This document shows, in pieces, positions 47,423 through 58,800 of a stretch of DNA of 64,000 nt. The DNA is from Proales similis (taxonomy: Eukaryota > Rotifera > Eurotatoria > Ploima > Proalidae), in assembly GCA_019059635.1 (NCBI GenBank), contig JAGVRJ010000007.1, positions 682,001 to 746,000 on the forward strand, given 5' to 3'. The notes under the pieces are model-generated. The model made no database searches. It was not told where the DNA came from and worked only from the letters and a program-made list of their open reading frames with translations. Position 1 is the stretch's first letter. Every line of letters starts with the position of its first letter. The position numbers and the translations under genes are program-made.

Positions 47423-47496
47423 GCCTCTATAGCGCAGTTGGATAGCGCGATGGACTTCTAATCCATAGGTCGTGGGTTCGAGCCCCACTAGAGGTG
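47423..47496 (+). tRNA. tRNA-Arg (TCT), copy 3
   Basis: Same tRNA on the opposite strand. Acceptor base pair 7 is A-T instead of the G-C seen in copies 1 and 2 (GCCTCTA/TAGAGGT). The paired change keeps the stem intact, which implies selection on a functional gene. A T6 terminator follows directly. Confidence 0.95.
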
Positions 47497-47796
47497 TTTT
47501 TTAAGCATTTTTTTCTTCGAAACATATTTTCAAGTTTGAGAGATTTGAATAAAAAAACATTGCCTTCTTATTTGGTTATTGCCATCATTTTGGAAGAAGC
47601 AGAGAATAATTGTCCTTTGAGTTGAGACAATGTTTGCTGGCTCGATTATGAATTTGAATTCAAATAATTCAGTACTAATGCCTCTTCTACTAGTCTTAGA
47701 CGAACCATAATTTGTAGCATAATGCGTAACCTGGAGCTGGCGCTGATTAATTCTAGCCAACTTTTACTTGCTGCTCGACTGCTCTCTCTATTCTAG

Positions 47797-48879
47797 ATGG
47801 AAGTTATAAAACAGGTCGAGGGTGCAACTGGCAAATTCAATGACTTGATCATTATACCCTGCGCCAAACAGCCCAGCTTCAATCTTGTATTCTTCGGGGG
47901 AGACCTTCAGGTTTGGAATTTTATCTAGCTCAAATCCAAATAAATCAATTTGGAATAAAAAAAATTCAAGGACTACGAGAGCGAGATGCTCAAGGGTTTT
48001 ACATCTCGCCAATTCACCGCCTGGAATCTGACCAAATGTAGCCAGTTGTTGTTTGACCGGTTCAATTCATCTGCCAAGACTTGTAGCAATTTGATTGCTG
48101 TCCGTGCAGACTTTTTGCATCTAAGAACATTTGCCAAGTACTCCAAGGCTCGAATCCTTCACCACCTCAGCTAATTCAATTGTTTAGTGACTAGTTATTC
48201 AAATTTCGTTGCGTCAACTACATTCGGCATTCCGATCGACGAGTGTCAGATTCTCGCATCGTCTATTCTCGACGAAAAGCCACAATCAGAGGAGCCAGTT
48301 AAAAAATTGAAGAAGAAATGCGAGTCAGATGAGTCTAAGGAGGCCACTTTTGAGCCTAAAGCGCTTTCTCACTTAAACCAACTGTTGGTTCGAGGATTCG
48401 AGCAGTTCGAGCATCGAAGTTCTGTCAAGATTGACAATAAGCTTCCAATAATCCTGTGCGCATTTAGTAAAGGATGTGTGGTGCTCAACCAATTGGGCCT
48501 CGAAATGGCAAAATTGGAAGCAATTTCTGATAGCCTCAGTAAAAGTGAGCTTTCATTAAATGAACTTGCCGGCCGAATCAAGCACCTAATTTGGCTTGAT
48601 GGAGGCCATTCGGGCTCGGCCAATAGCTGGATAACTGACCAGCTTTTTGTTGAGTATGCCAAGCGAAATGAGAAAAATGTTTACGTTCACATGACCCCAT
48701 ATCAGCTCGAGAGTGGTAAAGAACTGGCAATTAAAGAGTACAAGACTTTCATTCAGCTGCTCGAACAGCATCAAGTCAATTTTCTAAATCGCTGCTATTT
48801 CGAAGAGCGATCTCAATGCGTTGATGTTGACACACATTTCGATTTATTGACACAATTTGACACTTCGCTGATTTCTTGA
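47797..48879 (+). CDS. C2orf69 homologue (putative mitochondrial serine hydrolase-like)
   Basis: Exons 47797-47910, 47971-48137 and 48195-48879; phases 0 and 2 agree. They give 321 residues. Matches to human C2orf69 include VFFGGDLQ, WNLTKCSQLL, FANYSNFVASTTFGIP, CAFSKGCVVLNQLGLE, IWLDGGHSGSANSWIT and HMTPYQL. C2orf69 is a mitochondrion-associated protein mutated in a human multisystem disease. The FSKGC element resembles a nucleophile elbow of an alpha/beta hydrolase, but its substrate is unknown. The human N-terminal leader is not obvious here: the chosen ATG directly follows TTCTAG, which could be a 3' splice site, so an upstream exon carrying a leader is possible. The roughly 300 bp before it contain only the tRNA-Arg copy 3 terminator and non-coding DNA. 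Confidence 0.88.
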
Positions 48880-49024
48880 CTTGAAATTAAAATATTCGAT
48901 TTTTTTGTTTATTCAGTTGTTTATTTCAACTTGAGCTTTCAGTTAAATGCGAAAAAAAACGAGATTGAGTTGGAGCGTTTGGGCGAGCGCTGTTGTATAA
49001 CTTTCGTTATTTTTTACTTGCTTG

Positions 49025-50464
49025 ATGTTTAGAATGCAGAAAGCCGATGATGAGAACGAGCCGATTGAGTTGGAAACATTTGTATCGGCGAGCGAATCAG
49101 GTTTTCTAACTGTCGAGGGAGACGAAAGTCAGACGCTCGACAATCAGACGCCCAGTGAGAACTTGGACATGAGCCAAGGAGTTGAAGAGCCACTGCTGAG
49201 AAAGCGTCACTTGGACACTCATAGCGAAGAGTTTGAAGAAGCCGAGTCGCTTTTCAAAAGTCTAGAGGAACAGCACGAGCAGTACACTGATGAAAATGTA
49301 GAAAATTTGCCTGATATAAACGAGCTTGAAAATGCCAACCGAAGAGAGCGAGTGCGAGAGTACCTTGGCCGAAACGGGCTGCTCTCAGTCCTGTCTGGTG
49401 CTATCCTCAAATCCCAAGTCCTCATCATAATCGCTTGTCTCGTTCTGCTGCTCGTTAGCGTGGTTCTTCTTTTGCCAGCATGTGTATACTCACTCGAATA
49501 CGACAAAGTAAGTCTCCATCCAAATTGAGCTGCGTTCAAGATTAATTCAAATGGCCAACTTTTAAGATTGCGCTCGCTCAGAGCAGATTGACAGGACGTG
49601 TTGACGACACTCACACTTATACGCCTGGCCTGCATCTAATGCTTCCATGGACCAACTGGATTATGTTCGATAAGACTGTTCACAGACTAGAGATAGCTCA
49701 TCTCGACACTTTCACAACAGACAAGCTGGTTATAAGGGTAAACTTTGAGCTATTCTACAAGATCAAGTGAGTGCAAGTTTTACTTTTCCTTTTCATTGGA
49801 TTTATAATGGCTAAATTGAAAAAGTTCGGAAAAACTTGGCGCCCTGTACCGAGCCTTTGGCGTTAACTATTCAGAATTGATCCAAATCGTTTGTCAAAGT
49901 CTTCTCCAGAATGAAGCATCCAAATTCTCAATTAAAGAGTTCAGGACCAAGCGAACCCAAATTCGGGATCAGTTGAGGAGCAAAGTTAAGCAGAAGCTGG
50001 CTGTTTATTTCATGGAGCTGCACGACCTGTTCATGCATGAGATCGAGTTTGACGAGCAAATAAACGAAAAACATCTCACCCGTACCCTGAATCAAATTTT
50101 CAACGAAGAGGCGATTCACACAAAAGCCAGCGCTTTGGTCGAGGCCGAGACTAGGCGTCAGGTGCTAGAGATTAAAAACGAGGCCAAAGCTAAGGCCCAA
50201 GTGTCACAGAATGTCGCCCAATACGAGCATATCACGCGCAGCAATATCGATAGACGAGTCCAGCTTGAGCTTGCTTTGCTCAATCATTTGACCAACAGCA
50301 CTGATCAGCTCGAGCTCAGTATTGGCCAGAATGGAGTCGATCAGCAAAAGCTCATTTCCTACACTTGGTTCACTTCTCTGATATTTTGCCCGAACGCGGT
50401 GTTTCAGGCGGTCGACAAATTCACGAGCACAAGACACTTTACCAGCAGCTTAGGAGGATTTTAG
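49025..50464 (+). CDS. Single-pass SPFH/band-7 domain protein, orphan
   Basis: Exons 49025-49507, 49567-49766 and 49825-50464; phases 0 and 2 agree. They give 440 residues. The first 130 residues are acidic, hydrophilic and predicted cytosolic, followed by one transmembrane segment at about 132-157. Beyond it lies a prohibitin/stomatin-like (SPFH) domain: TYTPGLHLMLPWTNWIMFDK, then FTTDKLVIRVNFELFYKI, a helical segment, and a Glu/Arg/Lys-rich coiled coil (EAETRRQVLEIKNEAKAKAQ) typical of SPFH proteins. The SPFH domain is C-terminal to the membrane anchor with a long acidic N-terminus, unlike stomatin or flotillin. I cannot assign it to a named family. Oligomeric membrane scaffolding is the only reasonable inference. 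Confidence 0.8.
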
Positions 50465-50645
50465 AGCCAAAAATCTTCGCATCCATCCCTTTCTTCCTTG
50501 TTTTTTTTTTCAAAAAAAAACCAAAAATGAGAAGGTTTATTTGAAATGGCAATTTCTACGAATGTCTTCTAAATTTGGCAGTTTATTAAAAATTGAAGAA
50601 TTTCTAGCTACGTTTTCTTTAGCTAATCCAATAGAAGCAAACTGG

Positions 50646-53162
50646 CTATACGCATTTTTCTGCCTGGACGTCAATAATATCGGTGTTAACGATGCGGTTG
50701 GGCTTCACTGTGCTCTCACGCTAACCATGTCCAAAATTGAGTGGATTTAAGTTTGTCTTTTGGGCAATCGAACTTACCTGACAGAAGAACTCGGACGATT
50801 TGGGCTTGGTCAGATAATTGAGGAATAATTCCCTCAGCTGATCGGTCACTTGGATCTCAGTTTTTATGTATTTGATCATTTTTTCTTGCTCGGGCCGTGG
50901 AAGGTTTCGATCGAAATCGTGAGCTGGAATCAGTGACTGACTGAAAAAGAAAGATAAATTCGATCGCGGAGAAAAGAAGCGATTAAGTAAAAGTGCATTC
51001 AAACTTCATAAGCGAGGAATAGAATTCAGACAGCTCCTTTAGGTCGTATGTAGAACCACATCCATTGAAGCCTTGAATTCTCGGATAATAATAAATAAAG
51101 TTGATGCCTTTATGCGATTGAGATTAGGAATCGTTCTTTTTCAAGGCTGAGCATTTTTAAAATTAATTACACATCTCGTCATAGGTGCTTGGACCGCCCT
51201 GAGTTATTAAGAAATAAGATAAAAGAGAATCAACTTTTCATAGCCCTGAGGACACTTACGAATGTGAAATTGTCTCGGTCCATGGTGTTGTAAAAGCATT
51301 CGAGCACCAGCTCATCGCCCTAGAACAAAAACGAACTTGAAAAAAAGACTCTGCTCAACAGCTGGAAGATTCAGACGAAAGTAAACCTTTTGCAATTTGT
51401 AAGGTTTGATGGCAATATTGGTCTGATAGTTGAAATCGTAGTTGGGATCATCGAACAAGCGGTCAACAATCTGCCCGTTTCGGATTATTGAAGTTCTCAG
51501 CGCTCGCCCTTAGTTTTAACAACAAGCTCCAAAAGTTTGAAGCGCGAGTTGTTCTAGTGAGCTTGATAGTACCTGTAAGATGTGTGTGGAGATTGCCGGC
51601 AAAAACGGTGATTCCCTCGGCGGGAAAATGTTGCTAAGCAAATTATAAATCAAAGAAAGTAAACAGTTTGAATGGATCAGCTTACTTCTGTGCAAGATGG
51701 TTCGCAGATGGAAGTCAATCGAAAACGAGGAACTTTCGGCGGAATCTGCATCGTAAAGAATTCTCTGGCGGTCACTTGGAAAATGCCGATGTCTTCTTTC
51801 TTTAAATTTTTCGTAACGTGGAATTGAATTCTTGTTTGATCATAAATGCCTGACACAATAATAAGTAAAATGTAATAAATTTGAAAAGCAAGACTAACCG
51901 CTCTCGAAGAATTCGTTATTGTAATGGAAAATTATAAACAAGCCTGTTGGCTTGTCGTTTTTTTCAAAACGATAGCCAGTGTGCTGCGGAAAACGCACTT
52001 CCTTAAATCAGTCAATAGAAGGCGGGTCAAACGTGCCTATTGTACTCAAGAATTGCTCACCAGTTTTCCACCGACGGCCTAAGAAACGAGCAGCAATTAG
52101 AGAGAAACGATTGATAATTTGAGCAATGTCGGCATTTACCCAAGCAATCAGCATATTTCGGCATGACATGGCGACATCAAATACTTTTGGGTCTTCGCAG
52201 CTTAAACCTTGCTTAACCAAACTTAGGTCTAGTGATGCAAGATCGCCACAAATGAATCCGTCAAAGTGATGGGCGTATAGCTTATTCTCTTCGGAAATCA
52301 AAATGTCGTAGCCCAGCAAGTGAACGTCCTCCTCGAAAGGAGGAAGCTCCACTAGCTGGCAGTAGTAGTAGGTTTGTATTGGTGGCAACGTGTGCTTCGG
52401 TGGAACTAGATGAAAGAAAGAAAACGGACTGGGAATTGGATGACCGCGCTTACATTCGAAAGTGAGACTTCAAATGAACCAAGCGAGGCAGGGTCCTCGT
52501 CGGCCAAATTGTGGAGTGGGAGTGTTGCTTTGCCCCCATTGAAGAACTGCTCCGACTTGACAAATCGGTTGCCAAGATGATAGCTCCAGCCCTCTGGCCC
52601 GCTAGGGTCGGCTTGGCCCCAAGCAACCAGAATGCGACTGGTGCCTTCCTTTATTTGCAAATCTCGAGCATCGCACGGATTTATGGGTCGACGGGTCTTG
52701 ATCATGGTCATGCCGTCGCGCTCGAACGCGTCCACAAGTTGCCAGTCCTGCTTTTCGTCGAGGCGCGGTTTTGCGTTTGCTTCCGCGAACGTGTCCTTTG
52801 ACGCAGCAATTGCGATGACGATTCTGATCGAGTTTGAATACGATAGCTACCTTGAGATGAGCCTGTCCAGCCGAGTCCACCCAGCCGATTGCAATGTCTG
52901 CGCCTTTCATGCCTCCGTTAGGGGAGATGCCGAGCCCCACCCAGCCTCGAGTGAAACAATGCACTTCAAACTGCACGAACTGGTCCGAATCAACGAGCTT
53001 CCAGAACACACGACAGCCCGGACTCGAAGATCCCACGCCCGTCGCATCGAAGTAATCCGTATAGGTCTCAGACGCGACTATATCAGCTGTCTTCTGCGCT
53101 GGTGCCGCCGCTGAGAATCCCAGCTGGCCAATCAAAGCCAATATGACAAGAAGCATTTTCAT
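50646..53162 (-). CDS. MOXD1: DBH-like copper monooxygenase (MOXD)
   Basis: Thirteen minus-strand exons: 53162-52851, 52795-52454, 52394-52140, 52078-52061, 52001-51899, 51849-51686, 51633-51573, 51508-51387, 51319-51260, 51198-51171, 51107-51005, 50940-50778, 50720-50646. Total 1806 nt, 601 residues (human MOXD1 613). A signal peptide (MKMLLVILALIGQ) precedes a DOMON domain (GWVGLGISPNGGMKGADIAI) and two Cu2-ascorbate-dependent monooxygenase domains. CuA ligands are the His pair of AHHFDG and the His of IFHYNN. CuB ligands are the HxH of NLHTHLTG and the Met of YDEMC, so the enzyme looks catalytically competent. The protein is expected in the secretory pathway, hydroxylating an unknown substrate; the vertebrate substrate is also unsettled. 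Exon 4 is an 18-nt microexon (AVGGKL) needed for homology. An in-frame ATG at 53213 would bury the signal peptide, so 53162 is preferred. Confidence 0.88.
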
Positions 53163-53983
53163 TCTCACTGTTTTCTTGAATTTGAAAAATAAGATGTCTG
53201 TATCTCTTCTCATTCTTATATTTTTAGATAATGTCCTTCAAATCCAGAACAAGAGTAAATACAAAGTTGGCCTTGTCAAACAGAAAGGTTTAGCGAGACG
53301 AGTTTACTTTATTCTTTTGACATTTTCCCTTCCTTTCTAAAAAGGTCTAGACTCAAAAGCCAATTTTTCTGCTGCCTTTCGAATCAAGGTTTTCAACATT
53401 ACTATTTGAACTTTCATCTTACATTGATCGTCGCTACCTTTTTTCCCTATGCATGTTTTTCTTGTGCGGTGATTTAGCTATTCAGCTAGCATTCATTTGC
53501 TAGCAGATCTTCTTCAAGATTTGCTCAAAATATAGCTCCAATATGAACAGCTTTACCTTGCGTTCATTCTCCTAAGCAATCTAATTAGAGACACGCAGTT
53601 GATCTTTCACTGCAGCAAATGGATTTCCTTTTTGCGGAAAATGGAGTCAAAAGCACCTGTGCCGGCTACTGTTAGCTAATTGACTTTTTTGCCGTCTTTC
53701 TTTCATTATCGCGTTCATTTTTATCAATTTATTGAAAAGCATAAGATTACCGACGAAGGAGCTCCTGTTCCATTTCAATAGTCGGTCTCCTCACGATCAT
53801 ATTAGTGAGCATGCCAAATATATATCAATAGGCAAAAGGCGGTGCTTTTTCATTAACAATTCTTGAGTCAACCAACTGAACGTGCTCAACACCTGTGGGC
53901 CGAATGTCGGTCTAGACTTGGCTGTCTTTTTCACATCGGCAAAAAAGCCCCATAGAGAAGCAAACAGAAAGAAAATTTAAAAT
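53163..53983. promoter_or_regulatory. Divergent intergenic region of MOXD and an orphan GPCR
   Basis: 820 bp between two start codons on opposite strands. AT-rich with no recognised coding content. Both promoters must lie here; no convincing TATA box was picked out. Confidence 0.55.
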
Positions 53984-54949
53984 ATGAGCTTGAAAAGCTA
54001 CGTTTCGTATTTATTCTGGACATTCATTAACCCAACGGTAAGCGCCTTCGGAGTGGCCACCAACATTCTCAGCGTGATCGCTTTCCTTCGAATGGATCTG
54101 GCCAACATTCAAATCTACCAATTTATGTTTCTCATGTCGGCCGTGGATGTCGTCTACATGACGGTGAATTTCTTCAATTTCATACACCAGTGTACACCGA
54201 TCTGTTCGCTTAGTCAGCAAGCGTTTTCAAATTGGTACCGGATAATAGCTTTTCACTATTTCTCGAGCTCACTCGCTGTGTTCAACATCTATTTGGACAT
54301 TTGCATTTCCATTCAACGACTGATGTTGGTAACCAATCAAACGTTTTTGCGCACGTTTAAAATGCTTCCCACTATTCTGGTGGGAGTGCTCATTGCATCC
54401 GTATACTATATCCCTGAGATATTGAGCAGTGATGTTCGACTCGTGAACACAACATCTAATCAGACCGTTTGGAGAATGGCGCAAACTGAATTTGGCCAAT
54501 CTATGGCCTACCCGATCTGGTCTTTGGTGTTGGGCATAATTCGCGGCCCTGTTGTGCTCGTTATTCTCTCAAGTGTGAACCTAATCACATTAATCAGTTT
54601 CAAGAGAGTCATGGCACGAAAGAAAAGACTCAAAGGCGGCGAATGCTCAGCCACCAGTGGAGAACAGACCACCAGAACAGCACAAAGCATCGGAAATGAG
54701 TCGAGTGAGCAGAAGAGCAGCTCCAAAGTAACCAGAATGACATTGGCGATGAGCTTTTCGTACATCTTGCTCAGCCTACCTTCGACCATCTTCTACGCGG
54801 TGGAAAAATTCGCCGATCTCTCGTTCTCGCCGTTTCTAATTGTCTTAAACAGCTTGGCGGGCACTCTTCTCCTAGTCTATCACAGTATAAACTTTTTCAT
54901 CTACTGGAGATTTAACTCTCATTTTAGAAAAGCGCTTCGTATTTGGTAA
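53984..54949 (+). CDS. Orphan rhodopsin-like 7TM receptor
   Basis: Single-exon 321-residue protein with seven hydrophobic segments: about 14-37, 45-67, 88-110, 127-148, 178-205, 250-272 and 283-305. TM1 has the family Asn (VATNILSVIAF), TM2 has Asp (MSAVDVVYM), and the end of TM3 reads DICISIQRLM in place of DRY. TM7 ends INFFIYWRFNSHFRKAL, where the NPxxY motif is replaced. There is a Cys in ECL1 but little N-terminal domain. These features fit divergent peptide or FMRFamide-type invertebrate GPCRs. Its TM1 resembles that of the large-ectodomain GPCR at the right edge of the window, so the two may be related. No ligand can be inferred. Confidence 0.85.
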   Translation: MSLKSYVSYLFWTFINPTVSAFGVATNILSVIAFLRMDLANIQIYQFMFLMSAVDVVYMTVNFFNFIHQCTPICSLSQQAFSNWYRIIAFHYFSSSLAVFNIYLDICISIQRLMLVTNQTFLRTFKMLPTILVGVLIASVYYIPEILSSDVRLVNTTSNQTVWRMAQTEFGQSMAYPIWSLVLGIIRGPVVLVILSSVNLITLISFKRVMARKKRLKGGECSATSGEQTTRTAQSIGNESSEQKSSSKVTRMTLAMSFSYILLSLPSTIFYAVEKFADLSFSPFLIVLNSLAGTLLLVYHSINFFIYWRFNSHFRKALRIW

Positions 54950-55864
54950 GCCGTGCTCAATTGCATTTGTTACGGCTTTTGTTGCTCGTTATCTTCAAGC
55001 TAGCTAGTCGCGTCGAGAAAATTATCTCAAGCCAACTGGGTTTGTTTGAGAACGGGTGTCTAATGATCTCTGCCGAATAGCAGCGCCAGTCTCCATTCTG
55101 TCTTATTTGCATATATGTATTTGCCTGTCAGTCTTGTCCAATGTGAAGAGTCTTGTTACAGTTAATTATTTTCCCATCTAGTCCTTGTTGTTTGAATAAA
55201 CCGCCTGATGCAAAACCAAATCTGAAGCCACCATGAAGGCAGCAAATTTTCTTGCTCTACTGACCCTGTCAAGCCGATCAAGTATGAAAATATTGAACAA
55301 AATTAAATAAAAAGACATTCTTGATTATTTGCAGTTTGACTTAATTATAAAGAAGAAGATAATCCAGAAATGGCAGGATTTCTTACGATTGGGTTTCAAC
55401 ATGCCGCATGTATGCCAACTTGATTCTCTGATTCTCTTTTCTCTGGCTGACTGCTCTGCTCTCTTCTCTTTATCTCTGCCTTTCTCTATATGCTTCAGCC
55501 AGCTGAAGTTGCCAAGTGTAAATTGAATGCTTTAGCAAGTCACGAACCGATTTCTCTCTCAATTCGTGAATTCTCTTCTTTCAAACAGATTTACTCCAAA
55601 CCGGTCTAATCGCGACTCTGGCTGAGTAGATAGCTCTTTTGCGAGAGCGTGTATGCTCGCTTGTGTGATGGTGTGGAGCTGAATGAATAACGTGCCGTTC
55701 GATTTGGCGTAATAGAAAGTCAACAGCTGTCAGTCAAAAGCCGCTCTTGTTTGCAAATAAGCATGTTTCGTTCTCCTCTTTCGCTCGCTGTTTAGAATAA
55801 GATAAAAGACCGGCTCGTCTTGCTCGTTGGTTGGCAAATAGAGCGATCGATGATTTCGTGAAGA
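54950..55864. other. Intergenic region upstream of the sodium channel
   Basis: About 915 bp. AATAAA-like signals at 55195 and 55306 may end the GPCR transcript, followed by CT-rich stretches and the sodium-channel promoter. No exon was recognised. Confidence 0.65.
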
Positions 55865-58800
55865 ATGAGTTCATCAGCAGTAGATGTGCGCTTTACGCCG
55901 TTTACTTTCGAATCGCTTGACAAAATCAGACAGCACAAGTTTAACAAGCGAATGCTGGAGAGCATCGAAATAGCCGAGGTAAATAGGACACAGTCAGTTG
56001 AAGCCTTCAGCGCAGCTCCTGTGCCGAACGCAAACTTCGAGGCGGGCAAAACACTGCCAAAACGGCTTGCGAACAAGTTCCCTCCTCATCTGATCGGCAC
56101 TCCCCTCGAAGATATTGACCAGTTCTACAGAGAAGACGCGGCAAGTTCAACTCAAACTGTTTACATCCCCGACGCTGTTTCTGAACTAATTCGCTCGCCG
56201 GCAGATCTTCATTGTGGTCAATCGTAATCATCAAATATTCAGATTCAATGCGCAGAAAGCGCTCTATCTGTTGACTCCGTTTCACCGAGTGCGTCGTATG
56301 GCCATTGCCATTCTAACACATCCATATCCTTTTTTTCTTTTCTTTTTTGTTTCGTATGCGTACAGATGCGCATTTATTCGGCTCGATTCCTTAACTTGGC
56401 TTACTTGGTTCAGTAGTTTGGTGATGCTGACTATTCTGGCCAACTGCGTCATAATGACCATGTCGTCTAGTTCAACGCCCGAGTTTGTCGAGTAAAATTC
56501 AGTTTCTTTTCTATAATCTTAATTCGCTCTCCAAATCAGAGTTGAATTAATCAAAGATATTTATTCACCTCAATTTATTCGGTCGAGGCGATTGTCAAGA
56601 TTCTGGCTCGAGGATTTCTACTCCATCCGTTTGCGTTTCTCCGAGATCCCTGGAACTGGCTCGACTTTTTCGTCATCATGCTTGCGTACGAGAAGCTGGC
56701 GCAATGCACAAACATTTTCTCTTTCCTCTTTACCCTTATTGCTTACTATTTTCTTTATTCGAAAAGCTACGCCACCATGTTTATTAAAAGCATCGGAAAT
56801 CTGTCAGTGCTGCGTACACTGCGAGTTTTAAGAGCGCTCAAGACAGTGGCCATCGTACCCGGTGAGTTTTTGGCCGATTGCAAACCGATCCGAGCGAAAC
56901 TTACTCAAGAGATCAAGGCCTGAAGACAATTGTCGACTCTCTGATTCAGTCTGTGATTAGATTGAGAGATGTGCTCATATTGACCACTTTTGTTTTATCG
57001 GTCTTTTCGCTGATCGGACTCCAGCTCTACATGGGTGTCTTGAAGCGCAAATGTGTTTGGGACAATCCTTACCAGCTGAATGAAAGTCAATATTCAGCCT
57101 ACATTTCTAATTCGGGTAAAAGCTTCATTTCAGCTTCCTTGTTGTTTCCTACTCGTTTGCTAATCGACCGAGCTGATTTGAAAACTAGACAACTGGGTGC
57201 TAAAATCGTCCGGCGCTGATTATATCCTGTGCGGAAACAGCACCGGCGCATTGTAACAATTCAACTTGTCGAAAAATTTCGCTTTTTCTTAGTTTCTAAA
57301 CTTAGGAAATGCCCGAGCAACAGCACATGTCTGCCGAACATTGGCAAGAATCCAAATTACGGCTACACCAACTTTGACTCGTACGCCTATTCAATGCTGA
57401 ACGCTTTTCGCCTCATGACCCAAGACTACTGGGAGAATCTCTACGAACTGGTAAGTTCAAGGCCATTCACGAATTTTAAGTTTATTCAGCTCGCATCTGG
57501 CTCAGGTGCTCACCGCTGAGGGACCGTTTCAAGTCATCTATTTCATTTTGACGATTTTTTTCGGCTCTTTCTATCTTGTCAATTTGATTTTGGCCATAGT
57601 CGCTCTTTCGTACAACGAGCAACAGCAGAAAGCGCAGGAGAAAGCAGCAGAAGAGTCGCATTTAGACGAAGAGGTAAAGTCGAAATATCGGATTTGCAAT
57701 ATCGAAGTTCAAATCCTTAAATTTCTCAAGAGAGAATCGTCTGATGAAAAATGGTCAATGAAAGAAGATCAGTTTGACCTTGGTGATGGCCACCAAAGCA
57801 ATCAAAGTCATATGGCTTCTGCGTCTCAAGAGACCATCAACACGCTCAAACTGGCGCAGTTGTCCAAACTGAACTTGAACACAATCAGCTCGAAGAAGAC
57901 AAACTTGGAGGGAAAGGATTTTCTTCGCAGTGACACACTCTCAGTTACAATCAGTGAGCTGTCCGGAGAAGAGAGACGAAACTGTGAGATGGTGATCAGA
58001 CGAAAGAAGATGAGCCTGCCGTTCGTTGACGACCTCAGCCGTCACGAGCTGGAAATTCTGCAACACCCGAAGAGCTCGACCAACTCAATCGGCTCCATCT
58101 ACTGTCCGAACGCAACCAGGTCTAATCACCTCAGATTTTCAATGAGCACACAGCGATCGAGATTTCTACTTCCGTCTGCATTTCAATTCATACTTGAACA
58201 TGTTAAATCGCTCGCAAATCGACCGTGCTACAAAAAACTGCAGGCAAGTTTGATCCAAACTCATTCCTGAACGAATTGAACCAACTTATTTTTCTTTGCA
58301 ATCAGAATTTGACGTCCATGTTCATTTTGAATGCGGTCGCCGACTTTCTAATCACCTTTTGCATAATACTGAATACAATATTTTTGGCCATGGACCATCA
58401 CAACATGGACGTGGGTCTTTCTCACGTGCTCGTCGTCGGCAATTACGTATATGTCGCTTCTTCGACACTCAATTCGATTGGCTTAATGTTTTCTTGACTC
58501 AGGTGTTCACTGCCATTTTCACTGCCGAGTCATGTTTGAAGCTAATCGCGCTCACTCCTCGCGTCTACCTACTCGATCGATGGAACATATTTGACATCGT
58601 CATTGTCTCTATCAGTCTGGCCGAGCTATTTCTCGACAGCAAGAAAATGTCTGTCTTGCGCACTTTTCGACTGGTAGCCAACAAATATCCGCTTCTGCGC
58701 ATCTCCTGCTCTAAACCTCCTCTAACAGCTCAGAGTTTTTAAATTGGCCAAATCGTGGCCGACTTTGAACCACTTGATGATCATTATCGGTGAAACAGTC

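Noticed and set aside
56324-56404. Reading the 81 nt as coding (Phe-rich insertion before S1)
   Set aside because: It adds 27 residues that no NaV has, and the U12 signals explain it better.
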